From NCBI GenBank assembly GCA_963769715.1, contig CAVYNE010000027.1, positions 318,900-382,899 of the forward strand: a stretch of 64,000 nucleotides of DNA. Reading direction: 5' to 3'. Positions within the stretch are counted from its first letter, which is position 1, and each line of letters opens with the position of its first letter. The stretch is from Palsa-504 sp963769715. GTDB taxonomy: Bacteria; Actinomycetota; Actinomycetes; Streptosporangiales; Streptosporangiaceae. A program made the position numbers and the translations under genes. Under the pieces are notes generated by a model, which was given only the letters and a program-made list of their open reading frames with translations, did no database searches and was not told where the DNA came from. Positions 7,497 through 15,281 of the stretch are shown one piece after another.

Positions 7497-7525
7497 CAGG
7501 TCCAAGCAGACAGGAGAAGACCATG
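7497..7525 (+). promoter_or_regulatory. Duplicated leader/ribosome binding site, copy 2
   Basis: It repeats 6946-6974 at 27 of 29 positions and ends in the ATG of the 38-aa ORF. A TTGACA at 7481-7486 precedes it. Confidence 0.55.
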
Positions 7526-7639
7526 ATGATGTCCCGGGAGGCCAGCCGGCTCGCCGGCGACTTCGGCGCCCTGGTGGCGAATGCTAACCGTCACCGGCTG
7601 TTTACGTTCGACGGGCAGGCCGCGATATGGCTTCCTTGA
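7523..7639 (+). CDS. 38-aa ORF overlapping the next gene start
   Basis: ATG-ATG-ATG at 7523 follows CAGGAGAA and opens a 38-codon frame (MMMSREASRLAGDF...FDGQAAIWLP). Its TGA at 7637 lies 11 bases inside the next gene, which starts at 7627. The overlap suggests translational coupling or a leader peptide. It could also be what remains of a second gene of the duplicated leader. Third codon positions are GC-rich, as in real genes here. Confidence 0.45.
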   Translation: MMMSREASRLAGDFGALVANANRHRLFTFDGQAAIWLP

Positions 7640-8538
7640 CATTCGCCATTGAGCCAGATGAGTTCCTGGGGCTTAGCGCTCTCGTCGAGCTGGACAGGGC
7701 GGCCGATGGCGGCGATACCGGCACCAACGCGGTCAGCAAGGCGAAGGTGCTGATGTGCACAGCGCTGGCGGACAAGCTGGAAGACGCCGGCCTGCCCTGG
7801 GCTCCGTCCGCCGAAGCAGCCAGGAAGCGCGCCGCCGAGGCGGCGAGCGCCCTGCGCGGGATCACGAGAAACGACAACGGGCGGAAAGGCGCCGCGTACA
7901 TGGCAGCTGCCGCCCTGGCGGTCGCGCTGTGGGGCGGCTACATCCGGGGATGGCAGTGGACAGGTTTCCGGGTCAACGGCCAGCTGTGGGATTGGCTCAA
8001 CCTCCTGCTGCTCCCGGTCGTCCTCGGCACGATCCCGTTGTGGATCCAGGACAAGGACTACATCGGGAAGGGCAGGCGCGTCATCTACGCCGCCGCCATC
8101 ACCGCCTGGACCGGATTCGTGATCGCCGGCTACCTGATCCCGCTCAACTGGACCGGCTTCGGTGACCAGAAGCTATGGGGCTGGCTCAACCTGCTCGTGC
8201 TGCCGGCCGCGATCACGACCGTGATGGCGCTGACCAGCATGCGAGCCCGGCGGCCCGAGGTCCGTCTGCGCCCGTACCACAGGGCCATCATCGCCGCCCT
8301 GGCCACCGGGTGGATCGTGACCGTGATCGGCGGTTACGCTCTGCGGTGGACGTGGACCGGCTATCCAGGACACACCCTCTGGGACTGGCTCGGGATGCTC
8401 CTGCCGCTGGTATTTCCGGCCATCCTGCTTCCGCCCTTGCTCAAATGGGTCTCGGGCAATGCGGCCGGGCGTGCCAGCGCGGCATCCCAGGCGGCCATGG
8501 CCAGGACGGTCATCGCCGCAGTCCAAACATCGCCTTGA
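7627..8538 (+). CDS. Multi-pass membrane protein with threefold W-x-WTGF/LW-DWL repeat
   Basis: The 303-aa protein has a soluble helical N-terminal region (about residues 1-85), then six or seven hydrophobic helices in three repeated pairs. Each pair contains a WTGF/Y motif, a few polar residues, LW(D/G)WL and a Leu/Pro-rich helix: near 112-140, 172-200 and 240-268. The regular period of about 65 residues indicates internal triplication. No known transporter motif is seen. The gene overlaps the 38-aa ORF upstream, with no ribosome binding site of its own, so coupled translation is plausible. The ATG at 7627 is the first in frame. Confidence 0.75.
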   Translation: MASLTFAIEPDEFLGLSALVELDRAADGGDTGTNAVSKAKVLMCTALADKLEDAGLPWAPSAEAARKRAAEAASALRGITRNDNGRKGAAYMAAAALAVALWGGYIRGWQWTGFRVNGQLWDWLNLLLLPVVLGTIPLWIQDKDYIGKGRRVIYAAAITAWTGFVIAGYLIPLNWTGFGDQKLWGWLNLLVLPAAITTVMALTSMRARRPEVRLRPYHRAIIAALATGWIVTVIGGYALRWTWTGYPGHTLWDWLGMLLPLVFPAILLPPLLKWVSGNAAGRASAASQAAMARTVIAAVQTSP

Positions 8539-8664
8539 GGTGGCCGCCGACGATGGCCTCCTGCATGTGTGCGGAGAACGCGGTGCTTCGCTGCCAGGTC
8601 AGCCGGGTCCGCTATCAGTCAGGACCGGGCGCGCTGGGAAGCCTGCTGTCTGTGGACTGTCTGG

Positions 8665-9567
8665 TTAGCGGACCCGGGCTCGCAGGAACGTCCCGATCTG
8701 CTCGGTGGCCTGGGCTGCCTCGGGGGTGCCGAGCAGGAGCTGGTAGACGTGGGGCAGGCCCTCGCCGATCTGCAGGGTGACGTCGACCCCGGCTTGGGCT
8801 GCTGCTGCGGCCAGGCGCTCGGAATCACTCAGCAGCAGGTCGGCCGTGCCGACCTGGATGAGCAGCGGCGGGAGCCCGGCCAGGGAGGCGAACAGCGGCG
8901 ACGCCAGGGGCGTCTTAGGGTCAGCCCCGGCCAGGTAGCCGGCGGCGAACTGACCGAGCATGGCGGGGGTCGAGATCGGATCCTGATCGGCGCGCTCGGT
9001 CATCGAGGCCCCCGAGCTGGTCAGGTCCACCGTCGGGGACATCAGCGCGGCGGCCGCGGGCAAGGCCTGCCCGGCGTCACGGGTGGCCACGAGCAGGGCG
9101 ACGGCGAGCCCGCCGCCGGCCGAGTCGCCGGCCACCGCCAGTGATGTCGCGCTCAGGTCCTGGCCGGCGCGGAGCCAGCGCCACGCGGCCAGGACGTCGT
9201 CGATGGCGGCGGGGAAGGGATGCTCGGGGGCCAGCCGGTATTCGGGGAACAGCACCCGCATCCCGCTGGCCCGGCCCAGCCGGGCGGCCAGCTCGCCGTC
9301 GCTGCGAACCGACCCGAGCTCATACCCTCCGCCGTGCAGGAACAGCAGCACCCGGCCGGGGTCGGTTCCCGGGGCGGCCAGCCAGTGGGCGGGCACCCCG
9401 CCCGCGGTCACCTCCGTCACCAGCACGTCGTCAGGCACCGGATGCAGGCGGTCCCCGGGGATGAAAGCGGCGCGGCGCTGTTCCAGCGTCGGCGGGGGCT
9501 GGCCGGCACTGGCCTTCCGCCGGTCCCGGAGGGCCTCGATCACGTTCTGCATGGCCTGGCTCGGCAT
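8665..9567 (-). CDS. Alpha/beta hydrolase, hormone-sensitive lipase (HSL) family esterase
   Basis: The 300-aa cytosolic hydrolase has oxyanion motif HGGGY (about residues 75-79), nucleophile motif GDSAGG (Ser near 146), an Asp in the DLLLSDSE region and a His in LPHVYQ near the C-terminus. These complete the triad of the HSL/BioH-like carboxylesterase group that acts on short-chain esters. The start at 9567 is set by GAAGGAG eight bases upstream and MPSQAMQ; the longer in-frame extension lacks domain support. It is convergent with the membrane protein gene. No signal peptide. Confidence 0.92.
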   Translation of the reverse strand: MPSQAMQNVIEALRDRRKASAGQPPPTLEQRRAAFIPGDRLHPVPDDVLVTEVTAGGVPAHWLAAPGTDPGRVLLFLHGGGYELGSVRSDGELAARLGRASGMRVLFPEYRLAPEHPFPAAIDDVLAAWRWLRAGQDLSATSLAVAGDSAGGGLAVALLVATRDAGQALPAAAALMSPTVDLTSSGASMTERADQDPISTPAMLGQFAAGYLAGADPKTPLASPLFASLAGLPPLLIQVGTADLLLSDSERLAAAAAQAGVDVTLQIGEGLPHVYQLLLGTPEAAQATEQIGTFLRARVR

Positions 9568-9704
9568 GTCGGCATCTCCTTCGGCATGGGCTGCCTGCCT
9601 GATACGGCGTGGATGGCGCTTCAGCGGCCGGGCCAGTTGGACGTGCCTGTTGCTGGCCGAGAACAATAGCGCCGGTGGTCGCGGGGCAAGCGCCTCCTTC
9701 CCGG

Positions 9705-10656
9705 TTACAGGCGGGCGGTGAGCTCGGTCACGATGTCCGCCGCTGACTGTGGCTCCCTCGCGAGGGCAACGCCCTGTCCAGCCCACATCGAGAGCGCCTC
9801 GATCTCACCGGTGGTCCCGGCCATCGGTGGCGCTGGCTCGTAACGAACGATTGCTTCGCCCGAGGCGAAGTGCGCGATCACGTCGCCCTGTCCTGGCCGC
9901 TGCGCGAGTGGGGGGCGGCCCGCGGCCTCCCACGCCTTGGCCGTTGAGTTGCGGAGCGCGCGGTGGGGAGAGTCGGGCCACCCGACCTCGTACAGGTTCG
10001 GGTACAACTGCGGATCGGTCTCGGCCGCGGCTATCAGCCGGCGCCGGTAGTCCTCGTGGATCGGCATCTCCTCGGCCAGCAGGAACCGCGTGCCCAGCCA
10101 CGCGGCCTGGGCGCCCAGGGCGAGCACCGCGGCGACTCCGCGAGCGTCACCGATCCCGCCAGCCGCGATCACCGGCACCGGCGCCACCGCGTCCACCACA
10201 GCGGGTACCAACGGCAGTGTCGCGACGGTACTCCAGACGTGCCCGCCGGCCTCCCAGCCCTGCGCAACAACCACGTCCACGCCGGATGCGACCGCCCGCC
10301 GTGCCTCCTCGGCACTGCCGACCGTGTGCATGACAACTCCGCCGGCGTCGTGCACAGGCTCGACGTAGCCGCTGGGATCCCCCCACATGAACGAGACGAT
10401 CCGCAAGCCGGCGTCGAGGGCCTGGTCAAGGCGACTGTGGTGATCTTCGGTGAGAACGAGGTTCCCGCCGAACGGCCGCGCGGTCAGCGCCGCCGTCTCA
10501 CGGACAACGGCTCCGGCGTCATCAGAACCAGGTCAGCGTCACCATGCCGAGCGCGCCGGCATTCGAGACCGCCGCGGCCAGTTGGGGAATCGCGGCCATG
10601 GGTGCCTGGACGATCGGTCGTTCAATCCCGAGCATTTCGCATACCGGCGTGGTCAC
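9705..10656 (-). pseudogene. Nitronate monooxygenase-like flavoenzyme, one frameshift
   Basis: The C-terminal frame (from 10406 down) has the FMN barrel motifs of nitronate monooxygenase/2-nitropropane dioxygenase: AQGWEAGGH, VIAAGGIGDARGVAA, GAQAAWLGTRF. The true N-terminus lies in another frame, from GTG 10656: VCEMLGIERPIVQAPMAAIP and then GALGMVTLTW. Between them, near 10545, one extra T breaks the frame; restoring it gives an uninterrupted protein of about 316 aa with the usual start. Either a recent pseudogene or a sequencing indel. The enzyme would oxidise alkyl nitronates with FMN and oxygen. Confidence 0.82.
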
Positions 10657-10893
10657 TGCCTTCGCCCCTTCCGTGATCTTTGCCGACCACCAAGTGGCTC
10701 ACCTTGCATGTCTCGCCGCGGCCTAGCCAAGCGCGGCAAAGCAAGCCCGGTGAGCGTGCAGCACCTGCCCCACCCTGGTCATTCGCCGCGGCCGCCGCGC
10801 CGCGGGCAGCACACAAGAGCGGGACGCGACTTGTCTGGTCCCCGGCCTGACGAGTTACCTGGGCCACTATGTGCGGCAACAATCGTTTCCCTA
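10657..10893. other. Short intergenic region, no gene seen
   Basis: Between two leftward genes; no recognisable coding frame. It should hold the promoter of the nitronate monooxygenase gene. Confidence 0.4.
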
Positions 10894-11493
10894 TCACTCA
10901 TACGATGTCGGCGTCGACTCGGGAGACCGCAGGTCCCAGCCGTGAAAGTGCGAGTAGTCGCCCGCGTCCCAGGCTTCGCGGAGCCCCGTGGTGCTCAGAT
11001 CCCAGTCCGGGCGGATCTCGCTCGTGGCGGCACGCAGGTCATGCCACAGGTCGTAGAACGACGGGCGGCCCCAGAACCAGTAGCCGTTATAGACACTGTG
11101 AATGACCAGCCCCGGCTTCAGCACGAGCGTGTGCGGGATCATGGGGTTGTGCTCGGGGTCGGTGTACTCGGCGATGTCGAGGTCCTGCTGGACGGTCCGA
11201 CCGGGATCGGACAGGAAGGTCCACTGGGCGCCCACCGACGCGCGGAACTCTTGCAGGCTGTGATGGTCGTCGGTGGCGATCGTGGCGATCTGGGTGTAGG
11301 CCACCGCGACCTTCGGGTAGTTGGCCGCCAGTTCGAGGTGCTGCTGGTGCTCTTTGGGGCAGTAGTTGCCGCGCGCCAAGGTGAGGATGAGCGGATCGCG
11401 GCCCTGAAGCTCGCTGAGCGTGCGGACCGTGCCGGTGTGGTCCGGGAGAGCGTAATCAGGGAAGATGCCGCCAGGTCTGATGTCAGGACGCAT
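10894..11493 (-). CDS. Redoxin / AhpC-TSA-like thioredoxin-fold protein
   Basis: The 199-aa protein has the thioredoxin-fold order of peroxiredoxins: GGIFPDYALPDHTGTVRTLSEL, a strand LILTLARG, then NYCPKEHQQHLEL with Cys48 at the position of the peroxidatic cysteine, a strand PKVAVAYTQIATI, and FLSDPGRTVQQDL further on. No second conserved CxxC is seen, so a 1-Cys or atypical redoxin that reduces hydroperoxides is likely. ATG 11493 has GAGGCGG upstream; ATG 11511 is an alternative. Convergent with nothing; a leftward single gene. Confidence 0.82.
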   Translation of the reverse strand: MRPDIRPGGIFPDYALPDHTGTVRTLSELQGRDPLILTLARGNYCPKEHQQHLELAANYPKVAVAYTQIATIATDDHHSLQEFRASVGAQWTFLSDPGRTVQQDLDIAEYTDPEHNPMIPHTLVLKPGLVIHSVYNGYWFWGRPSFYDLWHDLRAATSEIRPDWDLSTTGLREAWDAGDYSHFHGWDLRSPESTPTSYE

Positions 11494-12039
11494 CGGATGA
11501 CCGCCTCTCACAGCCTCGAATGCCCAACCTACATAGTGCCACTGTCAACTGCGTCACAACATCCCCGTTGTAGCCAGAAGCACTGTCAAGGGCCGATACC
11601 CGCGGGGCTCCCGCGCGGCAGCGACAACCAGAGCGGGCGACGGTACTCCTTCCGGTTCCACGGGGTGGGCCTCATCCCCTGGCTCTGCTCAGGGTTGCTC
11701 GGCATAGCGGGCGCTCTGCCGCCGGCCCGGGTGTGCGCGCGACAGGCAGTCAGGACGCGCGCCAGTCTCGGGCAGTAGTACCGGGCAGGGCTCGTGCTGC
11801 CAGCGCTCGGCGCGGGCCGGCTCGCAGCGAGCCAGGGGGTAGCGCGGGCGGGCCGCGCCGGTCGCCGTCTGGGGCTATCTGCAGCAGCCCCTGCGGGCCC
11901 GCTCTCGCTCGAGCCGCCACGTAGTGTGCAGTCGGTCGGGCGCGGGAAGGAACAGTGCGCGGCGCGTCCGCAGCGCGGCCGTGATCCCGGTATCACCCAG
12001 TAGATGACCAGTCCTGCCGGGGGAGGAAATGAGGAAATA
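11494..12039. other. Intergenic region, no gene recognised
   Basis: Frames on both strands lack domains and good ribosome binding sites. At its right end, GTCCTGCCGG (12011-12020) is an inverted repeat of CCGGCAGGAC (12072-12081). Confidence 0.4.
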
Positions 12040-12081
12040 ATGAGACAGCCCGCAGCCCCGCGGGTCTGGGTCCGGCAGGAC
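12011..12081 (+). repeat. 10-bp inverted repeat around a small ORF start
   Basis: Perfect arms GTCCTGCCGG at 12011-12020 and CCGGCAGGAC at 12072-12081 enclose the ribosome binding site and first codons of the 39-aa ORF. In RNA the fold could mask that site. Confidence 0.45.
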
Positions 12082-12159
12082 CCAGCAGCGCGGCCGAACC
12101 CCGATCAGACGAGATCTGAGCCGCGCAGCAGCGAGATTCCTGCTGCTAATGAGGCCTAG
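12040..12159 (+). CDS. 39-aa ORF directly abutting the NTF2-like gene
   Basis: ATG 12040 is preceded by GGGAGGAAATGAGG, one of the best ribosome binding sites in the window. The frame (MRQPAAPRVWVRQDPAARPN...) ends with TAG at 12157-12159, immediately followed by the GTG start of the next gene. That layout suits a translated leader or coupled microprotein. No family is recognised and the composition (Arg/Pro/Ala) could be chance in GC-rich DNA. Confidence 0.38.
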   Translation: MRQPAAPRVWVRQDPAARPNPDQTRSEPRSSEIPAANEA

Positions 12160-12567
12160 GTGAACAGGACAATGGATCGTGACGCCAGGACCCGAGCCCG
12201 GCTAGAGCAGCACTGGGAGGCCTCCGAGAGCGGGGACATCGACATTGAGCACGCGATCTACGCCGCAGACGCGATCCTGGACTACCCGCAGTCCGGGGAG
12301 CGCTTCCGGGGCCGGCCAAAGATCCAGGCGCAACGCGGCGGGCACCCGGCCGAACGCCACTTCACCATCCTGCGGATCCGAGGCGGTGGCGACCTTTGGG
12401 TGAGCGAATGCGTGATCACCTATGACGGCGTGCCCACCTACGCGGTGAGCGTCATGGAGTTCACCGGCGATCTGGTCACCCACGAGACCCAGTACTTCGC
12501 CGACCCCTTCCAGGCGCCCGCCTGGCGGGCGGCGCTAGCCGAGCCGATCCAGGGCCGCGACCGATGA
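12160..12567 (+). CDS. NTF2-like / SnoaL-like protein
   Basis: The 135-aa product fits the cone-shaped NTF2-like fold: an N-terminal helix (TRARLEQHWEASESGDIDIEHAIYAADAILDYPQSGERF), a loop GRPKIQAQRGGHP, and strands with FTILRIRGGGDLWVSECVITYDGV and YFADPFQAPAWRAALAEP. Members include ketosteroid isomerase-like enzymes and accessory proteins; the characteristic final motif ETQYFADPF-x-AP is clear here. GTG 12160 follows the stop of the small ORF; ATG 12172 is an alternative start. Function not predictable beyond the fold. Confidence 0.78.
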   Translation: MNRTMDRDARTRARLEQHWEASESGDIDIEHAIYAADAILDYPQSGERFRGRPKIQAQRGGHPAERHFTILRIRGGGDLWVSECVITYDGVPTYAVSVMEFTGDLVTHETQYFADPFQAPAWRAALAEPIQGRDR

Positions 12568-12797
12568 ACCCATGCGACTGCAGGGCGGCGGGCAATATCG
12601 ACAGCCAGGGATGACCGAACAGGTGGCGCTGGTCCGGCTCGCCACCGAGCATAGGCACAGAATGCTCGGATCCGGACGGCCATTGTCTTGACCGAAAACC
12701 CGGCCGAAGTCCGTACAGATCGGAGGGACTGAGCGCGTTCTCCTGACCTCCCGCCAGCCGTGACCTCGTACCGCTACCCGGACCATGGAGGTACAAG

Positions 12798-13232
12798 ATG
12801 CCTGAAGGCAGCCAACCCACATATGAGATCGCACTGACCCACTTCATCGTTTCTGACGACGTAGAGCGCTCCCGTCGCTTCTATACGGAGGTGCTCGGCG
12901 GCGAGACCATCCGCTCGGGTGAGCCGACGTACGTGGCGCTCGCCAACAGCTGGATCATCATCAACGTCGGTGGCGGCCCGACCGACGACAAGCCGGCAGT
13001 CAGACTCGAGACACCGCGCGATCCGGACCTGGCCAGCAGCTTCCTCAACATCCGGGTATCGGACATCCAAGCTGTGTATGCGGAGTGGAGCGCGCGAGGC
13101 GCCGAGTTCCTCACGCCACCGAAACAGCACAAGACCGAGATCCGCTGCTACATGCGTGACCCCGACGGGCACCTGATCGAGGTAGGCCAGACCACCCTGC
13201 CAGGCGGCTGGCGCCAGTTCCTGAACCCGTGA
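12798..13232 (+). CDS. VOC-family (glyoxalase/dioxygenase-like) protein
   Basis: The 144-aa single-domain VOC protein opens ALTHFIVSDDVERSRRFYTEVLG and has the second half module FLNIRVSDIQAVYAEWSARGAEFLTPPK, ending YMRDPDGHLIEVGQTT. Metal ligands fit the pattern His (LTHFIV) and Glu (LIEVGQ). A GGAGG lies eight bases before ATG 12798. A close paralogue at 52287-52752 differs mainly by a one-base frameshift. VOC proteins include glyoxalases, dioxygenases and antibiotic-binding proteins; the class cannot be chosen here. Confidence 0.88.
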   Translation: MPEGSQPTYEIALTHFIVSDDVERSRRFYTEVLGGETIRSGEPTYVALANSWIIINVGGGPTDDKPAVRLETPRDPDLASSFLNIRVSDIQAVYAEWSARGAEFLTPPKQHKTEIRCYMRDPDGHLIEVGQTTLPGGWRQFLNP

Positions 13233-13502
13233 AGGAAGGTGTCACGCGGATCTGGCCGTGCCGCGCTGCCGCCATCGCAGGCCGTGCCAACCGAAACACT
13301 CCAGGCATGATCACCCGGGCCAGGGCTGGCCGAGTTTCCCGGATAGTCGACCGGTTTGGTGCAGTCGTTGTCGTTTCCTGCCGGGTCCGGTCGCCGGGTA
13401 TGTCTTTGGATGCGAAGTGCTGCCGATCTGCGCCTGACCCTCGGTGCGGTGGTTGATCCCTGGGCTGACGGCCTGTCTGGCGTCGGGAAGTACCCTTGGG
13501 CG

Positions 13503-13970
13503 ATGTTCTCGCCCCGGGGCCCGTCTCTGCGTGAACTGGCGATGCAGGCGCTGTCCTCGGTCGAGGGCGGCTACGACCTGCTTGCTCCGAAGTTCGACTA
13601 CACCCCTTTCCGCACCCCCGATGGCGTGCTTGACGCGACCGCCGGCGCGTTGCGCCCGCTCGGCCCGTTCGGCCGGGGATTGGACGTGTGTTCCGGCACC
13701 GGCGCGGGCATGCGGGTCCTCCGATCGGTGCGCCGCAGCCCATCACCTCACGCTGGTACTGGGCACTGGCCGGGTTCGACCTGGCTATGCGGGTCCGCAA
13801 TGCCGTGTGGCGTCCCCCGTTCGTCATGTACTACCGCACCTGCCCGCTGCGCGCGGCCCGCAAAGACCTGACAACATCCGGATTCACCGTGACGACAGTC
13901 CCCTTGACGGCTCTAGGCCGACGCGAGGACGGTAGCCCGCGGTGCCGGCTTGTCCTCGCGCGCAGAGCCA
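13503..13970 (+). pseudogene. SAM methyltransferase with internal deletion
   Basis: The N-terminal part (13503 to about 13715) reads MFSPRGPSLRELAMQALSSV and ends in the SAM-binding motif GLDVCSGTGAGM. After a frame change, the C-terminal part (about 13750-13970) reads RWYWALAGFDLAMRVRN...TTVPLTALGRREDG...CRLVLARRA. About 100 residues of the usual Rossmann core between the halves are missing, so the gene is dead whatever the frame. This is a true deletion, not a single-base error. Confidence 0.65.
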
Positions 13971-14589
13971 GCACGCCCGGACTGCTGCGTACGCCGGACT
14001 GCCTCTGATCGCGGTCTCAGTCCTGCCTCGCAGGACCGCCGGTCAGGACCGTCGATCGTGCGTTCTGACACCCGCGTTAGTCAGACAACGGTTCGGCCTG
14101 GCCCACCTGTTCATGGACCGGCCGCACACCGAGCAGATCATTGACCTGATCGCCCGGTCCGTGACGTTAGTGGTGCCCTACGTCGTCCTGGACGCATCGA
14201 TGATGGGGATCACTGGCGCGGCCTTCGGCGAAGACCAGCCTGCCGACGTCTTCGGCCGGGCTAACCTGCGTCAGGAGCGGGAATCTCACCATCCGTTCGG
14301 TGCCCCCGATCGCCGCAGCTCGTTCAGCCCGCAGCGTGTCGCCATCGAGACCGCCCGTCGACCTCATCTGGTTGTTATGCCGAAATGAGTACTTTATTCG
14401 CGCTCATATCTATAAATGAACTGGAATACTCACTCATACTCTCTCGACCTTGCCGACGATCGTCGAGCGGCATTTCCTTCGTCCCGATAGGGGAAATCAG
14501 ATCGCCGACTATTAGCGGCCGATCGGTCCAGCAGTCACGTTTATGGTCGCACGCAGAATATCTATTCGGCCTGGATGCCGGCAGAGAGC
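13971..14589. other. Unassigned region with an open frame and AT-rich patch
   Basis: A plus-strand frame reaching 14388 contains MDRPHTEQIIDLIARSVTLV but no family I recognise. At 14385-14450 the sequence becomes unusually AT-rich (repeated ATGAGT/ACTCAT) for this genome, which suggests a promoter or foreign DNA. Confidence 0.35.
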
Positions 14590-14715
14590 TGCGGACCGCC
14601 CGTGGGCTACGAACACCGCCGGGAACCTGGTGCGCACCTGGCGGTCCAGGATGACGGCAACATGGTCATCTACCAGGGCAGTAGCCCGCTGTGGGCCACC
14701 AACACCGGCGACTGA
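14590..14715 (+). pseudogene. Bulb-type (mannose-binding) lectin domain fragment
   Basis: The frame ending at TGA 14715 reads AHLAVQDDGNMVIYQGSSPL and WATNTGD, the QDDGN-x-VIY signature of B-lectin repeats found in secreted actinobacterial proteins. No signal peptide or start is present, so only the last repeat survives. Confidence 0.5.
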
Positions 14716-14832
14716 CCGCCACCAGCCGGGCGCCGGACCGCCTCCTCGAGGTCTTCACCCGGCCCGACTGCGGTCGCTCCAAGGTCGTGAGGGCGGGTTG
14801 AGCTGCGGCGCCGGCTGAGATGCCGCGATGTG

Positions 14833-14907
14833 ATCCCGTGTGGCGTAGCACGGGATTGGGACAAGCTCCAGGCATGACGCGGGTCCGTCCACAGATCCGC
14901 GTCATGC
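14833..14907 (+). terminator. Two consecutive hairpins upstream of a small ORF
   Basis: Arms ATCCCGTG/CACGGGAT (14833-14840, 14849-14856) and GCATGACGCGG/CCGCGTCATGC (14872-14882, 14897-14907) are perfect. The second ends two bases before a GGAGG ribosome binding site. They may terminate transcription from the lectin side or control the ORF at 14921. No U-tract follows. Confidence 0.45.
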
Positions 14908-14920
14908 CCGGAGGTTCGCA

Positions 14921-15133
14921 ATGGTCCCGTCTGTCATTGTTCCCGTAGGACCGCTGGGCTGGCCTGCCGTTAGCCGGACCTGGAGTTCCGGACCTTCTGC
15001 ACCTGGCTGCGGTCGCCTGCTTCTCAACCCGCAACTCGAGCGAGCCTGGGATGCCTCGCGGGCCGAGCGATACCAGGGCGGCGAGATCAGCCAACGGCCC
15101 GGCTACAGCAACAACCCGTTCCGGCCACGCTAA
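14921..15133 (+). CDS. 70-aa hypothetical protein
   Basis: ATG 14921 has GGAGG at ideal distance. The first half (MVPSVIVPVGPLGWPAV) is low-complexity. The second half (LLLNPQLERAWDASRAERYQ, then GGEISQRPGYSNNPFRPR) looks like folded coding sequence with GC-rich third positions. It could be a small gene or a fragment; no family recognised. Confidence 0.38.
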   Translation: MVPSVIVPVGPLGWPAVSRTWSSGPSAPGCGRLLLNPQLERAWDASRAERYQGGEISQRPGYSNNPFRPR

Positions 15134-15281
15134 CGACCACTCCTGCCACAGAAGGCACCAGTTCAGGAAACTGGACACTATAGCGGTGCTGACCGGTCTA
15201 TTGTTACCGCACCCAGATACTGGGATCGCCTGCGCAGTGCATCGCCGGCGGGCGCCGAGGGCTTTAAAGGGCAGTCCGGCG

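Noticed and set aside
10450..11778. 442-codon plus-strand open frame
   Set aside because: It overlaps the nitronate monooxygenase N-terminus and the redoxin gene, both supported by motifs on the minus strand.
12040..12159. RiPP precursor peptide
   Set aside because: No recognisable leader or core motif and no modifying enzyme nearby; kept only as a small ORF.
15051..15281. Longer kinase N-terminus
   Set aside because: The added residues have no domain, and ribosome-binding-like sequence and the kinase start both lie at 15282-15300.
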